14,417 nt of DNA, taken from Proteobacteria bacterium SG_bin5. GTDB lineage: Bacteria; Pseudomonadota; Alphaproteobacteria; Sphingomonadales; Sphingomonadaceae. The translations under genes were made by a program, and so were the position numbers. The stretch spans positions 1 through 14,417 of the forward strand of contig LWDI01000110.1 of assembly GCA_002083475.1 (NCBI GenBank). Direction: 5' to 3'. Shown piece by piece: positions 5,764-11,294 of this stretch. Position 1 is the first letter of the stretch, and each line of letters starts with the position of its first letter. A model generated the notes under the pieces. The model did not search any database. It worked only from the letters and a program-made list of their open reading frames with translations, and was not told the DNA's origin.

Positions 5764-7017
5764 ATGGCGACTCTGGCCCCCGACACGACTGGCGCGACGA
5801 CTGGCGCGACGGTCGACCCGCTCGACGTCACCCGCCCCGAGCTTTACCGCGACGATCTGTGGCACGCCCCGTTCCGCGAGCTGCGCGCCAAGGCGCCGGT
5901 CTATCGCTGCGAAAATAGCGATTTCGGCGCTTATTGGTCGATTTCCACCTATAAGCCGATCATCGAGGTCGAATCGCTGCCCGATATCTATTCGAGCGAG
6001 ATGGGCGGGATCGTCGTCGCCGATTTGAAGCCCGAGCGCGGCGACATCAAGGCGCCGATGTTCATCTCGATGGATCGGCCCAAGCATACCGGCCAGCGCC
6101 GCACCGTCGCCCCCGCCTTCACCCCGAGCGAGATCGAGCGGATGGCGGTCGACGTGCGCCGCCGCACCGCCGAAGTGCTCGACGGCCTGCCCTGGGGCGA
6201 AACCTTCGATTGGGTCGACCGCGTCTCGATCGAACTGACGACGCAAATGCTCGCGATCCTGTTCGACTTTCCCTGGGAAGACCGCCGCAAGCTCACCTAT
6301 TGGTCCGATTGGGCGGGTGACATCGAACTTTCGAAAAGCGACGAACTGCGGATGCAGCGCCAGACGATCATGTTCGAATGCGCGGCCTATTTCAAAACCC
6401 TGTGGGATTCGAAGATCGGCAAGGAGCCGACGCCCGATCTGATCTCGATGATGATCCATTCCGAAGCCATGGCGCATATGGACGACATGGAGTTTCTGGG
6501 GAATCTCATCCTGCTGATCGTTGGCGGCAACGACACGACGCGCAATTCGATGACGGCGGCCGCATACGGCCTCGACCTCTATCCCGATCAGCGCGCCAAG
6601 CTCGAGGCTGACCCGAGCCTGATCCCCAATGCCGTGCAGGAAATCATCCGCTGGCAGACTCCGCTCGCGCATATGCGCCGCACCGCCAAGGAAGACGCGG
6701 TGCTCGAAGGCCAGCACATCAAGGCGGGCGACAAGCTGGTGATGTGGTATATCTCGGCCAATCGCGACGAGAGCGTGTTCGGCGCGGACGCCGACCAGAT
6801 CGTGGTCGATCGCCCCAATGCGCGGCGGCATTTGGCGTTTGGCCATGGCATTCACCGCTGCGTCGGCGCGCGGCTCGCCGAGCTCCAGATCGGCGTGCTG
6901 CTCGAGGAAATGGCCAAGCGCCGGATGCGGGTGAACGTCGTCGGCGAACCGACCCGCGTCGCGGCGTGCTTCGTCCATGGCTATCGCGCGCTGCCGGTGC
7001 AATTGAGCAAATATTGA
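5764..7017 (+). CDS. Cytochrome P450, CYP153 (alkane/terminal hydroxylase) family
   Basis: The 417-residue protein is a soluble bacterial P450. Visible motifs are the I-helix oxygen-activation motif GGNDTT (254-259), the K-helix ExxR (Glu293-Arg296 in EIIRWQTPLAHMRRT) and the haem loop FGHGIHRCVG with the cysteine ligand Cys366. The combination LIVGGNDTTRNSM, EIIRWQTPLAHMRRTA, MWYISANRDE and GEPTRV...FVHGY is characteristic of CYP153, whose known members hydroxylate the terminal carbon of medium-chain alkanes and fatty acids. A strong ribosome site AGGAGAGG ends 3 bases before the ATG. CYP153 enzymes need a ferredoxin and a ferredoxin reductase; neither is in the window. The N-terminus has a small in-frame 12-bp duplication (5787-5810). 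Actual substrate is not deducible; terpene or fatty-acid hydroxylation are alternatives. Confidence 0.93.
   Translation: MATLAPDTTGATTGATVDPLDVTRPELYRDDLWHAPFRELRAKAPVYRCENSDFGAYWSISTYKPIIEVESLPDIYSSEMGGIVVADLKPERGDIKAPMFISMDRPKHTGQRRTVAPAFTPSEIERMAVDVRRRTAEVLDGLPWGETFDWVDRVSIELTTQMLAILFDFPWEDRRKLTYWSDWAGDIELSKSDELRMQRQTIMFECAAYFKTLWDSKIGKEPTPDLISMMIHSEAMAHMDDMEFLGNLILLIVGGNDTTRNSMTAAAYGLDLYPDQRAKLEADPSLIPNAVQEIIRWQTPLAHMRRTAKEDAVLEGQHIKAGDKLVMWYISANRDESVFGADADQIVVDRPNARRHLAFGHGIHRCVGARLAELQIGVLLEEMAKRRMRVNVVGEPTRVAACFVHGYRALPVQLSKY
5787..5810 (+). repeat. 12-bp tandem duplication in the P450 N-terminus
   Basis: GACTGGCGCGAC occurs twice head to tail, giving TGATTGAT near residue 10 of the P450. 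It lies in the unstructured leader, so it should be neutral. Confidence 0.7.
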
Positions 7018-7036
7018 GGCTATCGCGGCCTGGTCC

Positions 7037-7214
7037 GTCGCCCCAGCGAAAGCTGGGGCCTCTAGAGCGATTTCCAGGCAGGTGGAATCACCTGCCGACT
7101 CGGAAATCGCGGCAAATCAAAGATCTAGAGTGGCGATCCGATGCAATCGGATCGGAAACCGCTCTAGCCAAGCCGGGCGCGCCGCTGGCACCGGGCCCCA
7201 GCTTGCGCTGGGGC
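7037..7214. repeat. REP-like doublet split by an inserted palindromic element
   Basis: Two inverted copies of a hairpin unit flank this segment. The left is GTC plus GCCCCAGC-gaaa-GCTGGGGC (stem 7040-7059); the right is GCCCCAGC-ttgc-GCTGGGGC followed by GAC (stem 7195-7214). Each forms a perfect 8-bp stem with a 4-base loop. The two units are in opposite orientation, as in BIME-type doublets. The 106-bp element at 7062-7167 sits between them. Confidence 0.75.
7062..7167. mobile_element. 106-bp double-hairpin miniature element, copy 1
   Basis: The element begins CTAGAGCGATTTCC and ends GGAAACCGCTCTAG, giving 14-bp terminal inverted repeats with one mismatch. Inside are two perfect hairpins: GGCAGGTG-gaat-CACCTGCC (7077-7096) and CGATCCGAT-gca-ATCGGATCG (7134-7154). 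A CTAGAG also sits near the middle (7125-7130), so it looks like two units joined. It has no coding capacity. A second copy at 8590-8695 differs at 3 of 106 positions. The C-TA-GAGC ends suggest insertion at a TA dinucleotide, as for IS630/mariner-type non-autonomous elements; that mechanism is inference. Confidence 0.75.
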
Positions 7215-7227
7215 GACGCCTTTTTTT
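7195..7227 (+). terminator. Terminator-like hairpin plus T-run before msrB
   Basis: The right REP hairpin (perfect 8-bp stem at 7195-7214, loop TTGC) is followed by GACGCC and seven T at 7221-7227. The T-run is a few bases further from the stem than ideal. It probably ends transcription coming from the P450 gene before msrB. Confidence 0.55.
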
Positions 7228-7290
7228 GAAGCTGCGCCGTAACCCTCCCCGCCCCGCCCCCGTATCTTCGGCGGAAGGAGTACGGGGACC

Positions 7291-7782
7291 ATGACCGATC
7301 GACGCCAATTCCTGTCGCTCGCCGCGCTCGGCGCGGGGGTGGCGGCTTTCTTCGGCTGGCGCACGCAACCCGCCGAGGCCAAGGAAAAATTCGAATATCA
7401 GCTGAGCGACGCCGAGTGGCGCAAGAAGCTGTCGCCCGCCGCGTATAACACGCTGCGCCACGAAGCGACCGAATATCCCTATTCGAGCCCGCTCAACGCC
7501 GAGCATCGCACCGGCATCTTCCATTGCGCGGGCTGCGCGCTGCCGCTGTTTTCGTCCAAGACCAAATTCGATAGCGGCACCGGCTGGCCGAGCTTTTATC
7601 AGCCGCTCGCGAACGCCGTTGGCACCAAGACCGATTGGGCGATCGGCGTGCCGCGCACCGAAGTCCATTGCCGCCGCTGCGGCGGGCATCTGGGCCATGT
7701 GTTCGACGACGGCCCGCCGCCCACCGGCAAACGCTATTGCATGAACGGGGTGGCGATGAGCTTCGCGCCGGGCAAGGCCTAA
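7291..7782 (+). CDS. msrB: Tat-exported peptide-methionine (R)-S-oxide reductase MsrB
   Basis: The 163-residue protein reduces the R-epimer of methionine sulfoxide in oxidised proteins. It opens with a twin-arginine signal (DRRQFLSL, Arg4-Arg5), a hydrophobic stretch to about residue 22, and a likely cleavage site after AEA (28-30), so the enzyme should act in the periplasm. The SelR domain follows: zinc cysteines in HCAGC (79, 82) and HCRRC (127, 130), the GTGWPSF core (96-102), GGHLGHVF (131-138) and the catalytic Cys150 in RYCMNG. The usual RYCINS is changed to RYCMNG. Apart from the zinc ligands and Cys150 there is no other cysteine, so no obvious resolving cysteine. A ribosome site AAGGAG lies at 7275-7280. 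It probably forms a single-gene transcript between REP doublets, near the ahp/oxyR genes. Confidence 0.93.
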   Translation: MTDRRQFLSLAALGAGVAAFFGWRTQPAEAKEKFEYQLSDAEWRKKLSPAAYNTLRHEATEYPYSSPLNAEHRTGIFHCAGCALPLFSSKTKFDSGTGWPSFYQPLANAVGTKTDWAIGVPRTEVHCRRCGGHLGHVFDDGPPPTGKRYCMNGVAMSFAPGKA

Positions 7783-7794
7783 GCAGCCCCTCGG

Positions 7795-7879
7795 CCGTCG
7801 CCCCGGACTTGATCCGGGGCTTGGCTGCCTTGCGGCGGCGGAGGAGGAAGCCAAGCCCCGGCCTTCGCCGGGGCGACGG
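7795..7879. repeat. REP-like doublet between msrB and ahpD
   Basis: Two inverted hairpin units bound by CCGTCGCCCCGG (left) and its exact complement CCGGGGCGACGG (right). Left stem: CCCCGGA-cttga-TCCGGGG (7801-7819). Right stem: GCCCCGGC-cttc-GCCGGGGC (7855-7874). The inner arms (GCTTGGCT and AGCCAAGC) also pair, so the whole 85 bp could form one long cruciform. Msr and ahpD transcripts converge here, so the structure may serve as a two-way terminator; a short TTTT follows at 7880. Confidence 0.75.
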
Positions 7880-7915
7880 TTTTAAGGTGATGATGCGCGG
7901 CTCGCCGCCCGCCCC

Positions 7916-8437
7916 TCACGCCGTCGCCGCGTGGATCGTCGCGACGGCTTTCAGGATCGCGGCGAAGCGCGCCGCGTGCTGGATCGCCTCGGCGGTGACG
8001 CCGGCGGCTTTCAGCACTTTCTCATGGCTGTCGATACACATGCCGCAGCCGTTCATCGCCGAGACGGCCAGGCTGAACAGCTCGAAATCGGCCTTGTCGA
8101 TCCCCGGCGCGCCGATCACGTTCATGCGCAGCTTGGCGGGCAGCTTGGCATATTCCTGGTTCGAGGCCAGGTGGGTGAAGCGGTAATAGACATTGTTCAT
8201 CGCCATCACCGCCGCCGCCGCGCGCGCGGCGTTCGCGGCCTCGGCGCTCAGCTTGGGCGCGCATTCGGCCTCGGCCGCCTCGACCAGCGGCTTATGGCCG
8301 GTGCCGTGCGCGCAGGCGAGGATCAGGCCATATTTGCGCTGATCGTTGAGCGACGGCTCGTTGAGCATCGCGCCGACGTTCAGGCGAATGTCCTTGGCGA
8401 AATCGGGAAGCGTCGCGGCGAAATCCTTGAGCGACAT
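7916..8437 (-). CDS. ahpD: Alkyl hydroperoxidase AhpD (carboxymuconolactone-decarboxylase fold)
   Basis: The 173-residue product matches AhpD in length and in its proton-relay/cysteine set: Glu119, Cys131 and Cys134 in CGMC, and His138 in the segment NGCGMCIDSHEKVL. These sit one residue later than in the characterised mycobacterial enzyme (Glu118, Cys130, Cys133, His137). AhpD reduces peroxides through its CxxC and, in actinobacteria, passes electrons from lipoyl proteins to AhpC. The open frame extends upstream through low-complexity repeat sequence, but the ATG at 8437 has AGGAG at 8444-8448 (minus strand) at 6 bases and begins the family-like MSLKDFAATLPDFAKDIRLN. It lies downstream of ahpC in the same direction, with the repeats at 8472-8695 between them, so it may be partly uncoupled from ahpC. 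Confidence 0.93.
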   Translation of the reverse strand: MSLKDFAATLPDFAKDIRLNVGAMLNEPSLNDQRKYGLILACAHGTGHKPLVEAAEAECAPKLSAEAANAARAAAAVMAMNNVYYRFTHLASNQEYAKLPAKLRMNVIGAPGIDKADFELFSLAVSAMNGCGMCIDSHEKVLKAAGVTAEAIQHAARFAAILKAVATIHAATA

Positions 8438-8471
8438 GGGGTGCTCCTGTGGGTTTGATCGACATGAAAAA

Positions 8472-8589
8472 CCCCTCCCCTTCAGGGGAGGGGCAGGGGG
8501 TGGGGCGATCATCAAGGGGTGGGGCGATCATCAAGCGAACCGCGTCGATCAACGGCCCCCACCCCAACCCCTCCCCTGAAGGGGAGGGG
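8472..8589. repeat. G/C-tract inverted repeat doublet between ahpC and ahpD
   Basis: Two near-identical inverted units: left CCCCTCCCC-ttca-GGGGAGGGG (8472-8493) running on into AGGGGGTGGGG; right CCCCCACCCC then CCCCTCCCC-tgaa-GGGGAGGGG (8568-8589). Each is a perfect 9-bp stem with a 4-base loop. The units face each other, as in the other doublets, but have a different core sequence. The region is transcribed with ahpC-ahpD if the two are cotranscribed. Confidence 0.75.
8497..8534. repeat. 19-bp tandem duplication
   Basis: GGGGTGGGGCGATCATCAA is present twice with no spacer, inside the doublet at 8472-8589. It looks like a recent slippage duplication of the inner arm. Confidence 0.8.
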
Positions 8590-8695
8590 CTAGAGCGATT
8601 TCCAGGCAGGTGGAATCACCTGCCGACTCGGAAATTGCGGTAAATCAAAGATCTAGAGCGGCGATCCGATGCAATCGGATCGGAAACCGCTCTAG
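8590..8695. mobile_element. 106-bp double-hairpin miniature element, copy 2
   Basis: Same element and orientation as the copy at 7062-7167, with 103 of 106 positions identical (three C/T differences). Both internal hairpins and both terminal repeats are intact; here the terminal repeat also matches exactly the internal CTAGAGCGG. It directly abuts the doublet at 8472-8589 and ends 9 bases beyond the ahpC stop codon, so its hairpins would lie in the ahpC 3' untranslated RNA. Confidence 0.75.
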
Positions 8696-8704
8696 CCATA
8701 AAGC

Positions 8705-9250
8705 TCAGGCCGCGACCTGCAGCACCTCGTCGCCCTTGTTCCAATTGCACGGGCAGAGCTCGTCGGTCTGCAGCGCGTCGAGCACGCGCAGCGTCTCGTG
8801 CGGATTGCGGCCGACGTTCAGCCCGTTGACCTGCACCGCCTGGATCACATTGTCCGGGTCGATGGTGAAGGTCGCGCGATAGGCGACATGCTCGGCCGGA
8901 TCGAGAATGCCGAGCGCCTGGGCGAGCTGCTTGCCGTTATCGGCGAGCCAGGGGAAATCGGCCGCCGCCAGATCGGGGTCCGACTTGCGCCAGGCGAGGT
9001 GAACATGCGCGGTATCGGTCGAAGCGCCGATCAGCACCGCGTCGCGATCCTCGAAATCGCTCTTCAGCTGGCCGTAACCGATGATCTCGGTCGGGCAGAC
9101 GAAGGTGAAGTCCTTGGGCCAGTAGAACAGCACTTTCCACTTGCCCGGGAAAGCGGTGGTCAGATCGAGCGTCTCGCCGGCGGGCAGCGCGTTGGTGCCT
9201 TGCTGGACGGGAACGCTGATGTTGGGAAACTTATCGCCTACGGTCAACAT
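8705..9250 (-). CDS. ahpC: Peroxiredoxin AhpC/TSA family (2-Cys)
   Basis: The 181-residue enzyme reduces hydrogen peroxide and organic hydroperoxides. The active-site segment is WPKDFTFVCPTE with peroxidatic Cys52, Thr49 and Pro46, and the conserved Arg125 in YRATFTID. Near the C-terminus ELCPCNW carries Cys166 and Cys168, either of which can be the resolving cysteine; this CPC arrangement is typical of the AhpC type that works with AhpD. Length is that of the family. The frame continues upstream, but the ATG at 9250 has a perfect AGGAGG four bases before it and gives the standard MLTVGDKFPN start. It is divergent from oxyR and upstream of ahpD on the same strand. No ahpF reductase is seen, so electrons probably come through AhpD or thioredoxin. 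Confidence 0.95.
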   Translation of the reverse strand: MLTVGDKFPNISVPVQQGTNALPAGETLDLTTAFPGKWKVLFYWPKDFTFVCPTEIIGYGQLKSDFEDRDAVLIGASTDTAHVHLAWRKSDPDLAAADFPWLADNGKQLAQALGILDPAEHVAYRATFTIDPDNVIQAVQVNGLNVGRNPHETLRVLDALQTDELCPCNWNKGDEVLQVAA

Positions 9251-9325
9251 ATTAGCCTCCTGTTGCAGCCGGCGGGGGCCGGCCTCTCCACGGCGGGGCG
9301 TGCCATTCGCCCCTTTGCCGCGGCG

Positions 9326-9385
9326 CACATAGGGACTGGTCCACGCGCGAACAAATCGTTTGTCTGGCGGCTATTGATCGATTAG
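9326..9385 (-). promoter_or_regulatory. ahpC promoter with OxyR-like operator core
   Basis: On the minus strand TTGTTC (9349-9354) and TATGTG (9326-9331) stand 17 bases apart, a plausible sigma70-type pair for ahpC. Just upstream, CTAT-N7-TTAG (9371-9385) matches the inner half-sites of the OxyR consensus ATAG-N7-CTAT-N7-ATAG-N7-CTAT with one mismatch; the outer half-sites do not match well. The ATCGAT-tag-ATCGAT symmetry (9377-9391) runs into the oxyR ATG, so OxyR bound here could also repress its own gene. Confidence 0.45.
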
Positions 9386-9389
9386 ATCG

Positions 9390-10295
9390 ATGACTGTGAG
9401 CATTTATCTCCCCACGCTCAAACAGCTGCAATATCTGGTCGCGCTGCGCGACCATGGTCATTTCGGGCGGGCGGCGGAGGCGTGTTTCGTCACCCAATCG
9501 ACGCTTTCGGCGGGTCTGCGCGAACTGGAGACACTGATCGGCGTCGTCCTCGTCGAGCGCACGCGGCGCGTCGTGCGCTTCACCCCGCTCGGCGAGCGCA
9601 TCGCCGACAAGGCGCGCCGGGTGCTGCGCGAGGCCGAGGAATTGGGCGATCTCGCGCGCGCCGCCGGCCGGCCGCTCTCGGGCGAGATGCGGATGAGCGT
9701 GATCCCGACGATCGCGCCTTTCCTGCTGCCGCGCATCCTCCCCCGGCTGCGCGCCGATTATCCCGAGCTCAAACTCTATCTGCGCGAGGAGCCGAGCGGC
9801 GCGGCGTGCGAGGGGCTGCACAATGGCCGCAGCGATTGCGTGCTGCTCGCGCTGCCGTTCGCCTGCGGCGAGGTGGCGAGCCAGCCCTTATTCGAGGACG
9901 CGATGTTCGTCGCTTATCCCGAAAGCGAGGCGCCCCCGCCCGGCGAACGCTTCGCCGCCACCGATATCGACGAGCAACGGCTGCTGCTGCTCGAAGACGG
10001 GCATTGCCTGAAGGAACATGCGCTCGCCGCGTGCAACCGCCCCGAACTCCGCGCCGAGGCGACGATGCTCGGCACGTCGCTCCACACGATCGTGCAGATG
10101 GTCGACAATGGCCTGGGGGTGACAATCCTGCCCGAAATGGCGATCAAGGCGGGCATTTTGCAGCACACCCAAGTCGCCGCGCGGCCGCTGGCGGCGGAGA
10201 ACGCCACGCGCACGATCGCGCTCGTCTGGCGTCGCGCCTCGCCGCGCGAACGCGATTTCACGCTGCTGGCCAAGGTGTTGGCGGCGGCGGCATGA
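9390..10295 (+). CDS. oxyR: Hydrogen-peroxide-sensing LysR-type regulator OxyR
   Basis: The 301-residue protein has an N-terminal LysR winged helix-turn-helix (about residues 8-66, FGRAAEACFVTQSTLSAGLR recognition region) and a LysR substrate domain. Cys206 and Cys215 in DGHCLKEHALAAC reproduce the nine-residue spacing and context of the redox pair of E. coli OxyR (Cys199 and Cys208), which form a disulfide on peroxide exposure. This makes OxyR far more likely than a generic LysR protein. The position divergent from ahpC, its classical target, supports it. The ATG at 9390 lacks a clear Shine-Dalgarno and lies within the ATCGAT palindrome, which suggests tight autoregulation or weak initiation; no better in-frame start is seen upstream. 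Confidence 0.94.
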   Translation: MTVSIYLPTLKQLQYLVALRDHGHFGRAAEACFVTQSTLSAGLRELETLIGVVLVERTRRVVRFTPLGERIADKARRVLREAEELGDLARAAGRPLSGEMRMSVIPTIAPFLLPRILPRLRADYPELKLYLREEPSGAACEGLHNGRSDCVLLALPFACGEVASQPLFEDAMFVAYPESEAPPPGERFAATDIDEQRLLLLEDGHCLKEHALAACNRPELRAEATMLGTSLHTIVQMVDNGLGVTILPEMAIKAGILQHTQVAARPLAAENATRTIALVWRRASPRERDFTLLAKVLAAAA

Positions 10296-10434
10296 GGCAT
10301 GTCATCGTGGCCACGCCACGGCTCGTCCCGCCGGCGCTGGCATTTCCGGTTCGCTTCGTCGCAACCCGGCGGGTGGTTCATCCGTAGTATAGACCGAGGG
10401 CACCAAGAGGGCGCCCGCACAGAAGGAGTGGATA

Positions 10435-11157
10435 ATGAAGTTTATCAAGTCGCTATCGCTGGGTGTCGCGGGCGCGGCGCTGCTGCCCGCCGCGCTGCTC
10501 GCGCAAACGACGCCGCCCGCGGGCCAAACCCCCGCCCCCACGGGCCAAACGACCACCGGCCAAACCACGACCGGCCAAACGACCACCGGCCAAACCACGA
10601 CCGGCCAAACCACGACCGGCCAAACCACGACCGGCCAAACCACCGGCCAAACTCCCGCGACCGACGCCAACGCGCCGATCGTCGGCGGCGCGCCGATGCT
10701 GCCCAGCCGCACCATCGTCGAAAACGCCGCCGCCGCGTCCAACCTCACCACGCTGGTGACGGCGGTGAAGGCCGCCGGGCTCGACACCGTGCTCGCCGGG
10801 CCGGGGCCGTTCACCGTGTTCGCGCCCGATAACGACGCGTTCAGCCGCCTCGCCCCCGGCACGCTCGACACGCTGATGAAGCCCGAGAACAAACCGACGC
10901 TCGAAAAGCTGCTCAAATATCACGTCGTCAGCGGCACCATCCTGCTCGCCGACCTGATCAAGCAGATCGACACGGGCGGCGGCAAGGCGACGCTGCCCAC
11001 GGTCGAAGGCCAGCCGATCACCGCCGAAAAGGAAGGCGCGGGGATCAAGCTCACGGCGGCGAGCGGCAACGTCAGCTATTTGCAGATCGCCGATGTCAAA
11101 CAGTCGAACGGCGTCGTGCACATCGTCAACGGGGTGTTGATCCCCAAGCTGCAGTAA
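10435..11157 (+). CDS. Secreted fasciclin (FAS1) domain protein with pentapeptide linker
   Basis: The 240-residue protein has a Sec signal peptide (about 1-23, ending LLAQ), a low-complexity linker, and one FAS1 domain (about 88-240). The domain shows both conserved FAS1 boxes: FTVFAPDNDAF (126-136) and VVHIVNGVLIP (227-237), with YHVV (162-165) between them. FAS1 domains are extracellular adhesion modules. The linker (37-72) is six exact GQTTT repeats followed by degenerate copies, rich in Thr and Gln, and probably an extended stalk or O-glycosylation-type spacer. A good ribosome site AGAAGGAG lies at the right distance before the ATG. It is the only gene between oxyR and the terminator at 11196-11225, so it should be a single-gene transcript. 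Role in adhesion or biofilm is inference. Confidence 0.9.
   Translation: MKFIKSLSLGVAGAALLPAALLAQTTPPAGQTPAPTGQTTTGQTTTGQTTTGQTTTGQTTTGQTTTGQTTGQTPATDANAPIVGGAPMLPSRTIVENAAAASNLTTLVTAVKAAGLDTVLAGPGPFTVFAPDNDAFSRLAPGTLDTLMKPENKPTLEKLLKYHVVSGTILLADLIKQIDTGGGKATLPTVEGQPITAEKEGAGIKLTAASGNVSYLQIADVKQSNGVVHIVNGVLIPKLQ
10543..10650 (+). repeat. 15-bp in-frame tandem repeat coding for GQTTT
   Basis: About seven units of 15 bp, all based on GGCCAAACCACGACC or its variant GGCCAAACGACCACC, make the linker of the FAS1 protein. Because the unit is a multiple of three, gain or loss of copies would change linker length without a frameshift. Confidence 0.9.
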
Positions 11158-11195
11158 CGCGGCGCGTGCCCCCGCCCCCCCGCGCCGATCGCGGG

Positions 11196-11225
11196 GCGGC
11201 GGGGCGCGACCCGCCGCGATTTTTT
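11196..11225 (+). terminator. Strong intrinsic terminator after the FAS1 gene
   Basis: GCGGCGGG (11196-11203), loop GCGCGA, CCCGCCGC (11210-11217), then GA and TTTTTT (11220-11225): a perfect 8-bp GC stem followed by a T-run, 38 bases after the stop codon. A second hairpin, CCCCGCG-ccgat-CGCGGGG, lies just before it. Confidence 0.85.
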
Positions 11226-11264
11226 CGCGCCGCCGCTGCATCCGCCCCCGCCACCCCCGCGTAA

Positions 11265-11286
11265 CTTCGGCACGAAAGTGCCGAGG
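11265..11286 (+). promoter_or_regulatory. Hairpin covering the Shine-Dalgarno of the Crp/Fnr gene
   Basis: TCGGCAC-gaaa-GTGCCGA (11267-11284) is a perfect 7-bp stem with a GNRA tetraloop. It extends by a U.G and a C-G pair (11265-11266 with 11285-11286) so that GAGG of the GAGGAG ribosome site (11283-11288) is paired. The ATG follows at 11295. This could limit translation, act as an RNA thermometer, or as DNA be an operator; all are inference. Confidence 0.5.
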
Positions 11287-11294
11287 AGAATGCG

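Noticed and set aside
5731..7002. Minus-strand open frame of 423 codons opposite the P450
   Set aside because: Exact shadow of the CYP153 gene in a GC-rich genome; no family features.
10543..10650. Regular short repeats that might suggest a CRISPR array
   Set aside because: There are no unique spacers; the 15-bp units are contiguous and in frame within a protein-coding gene.
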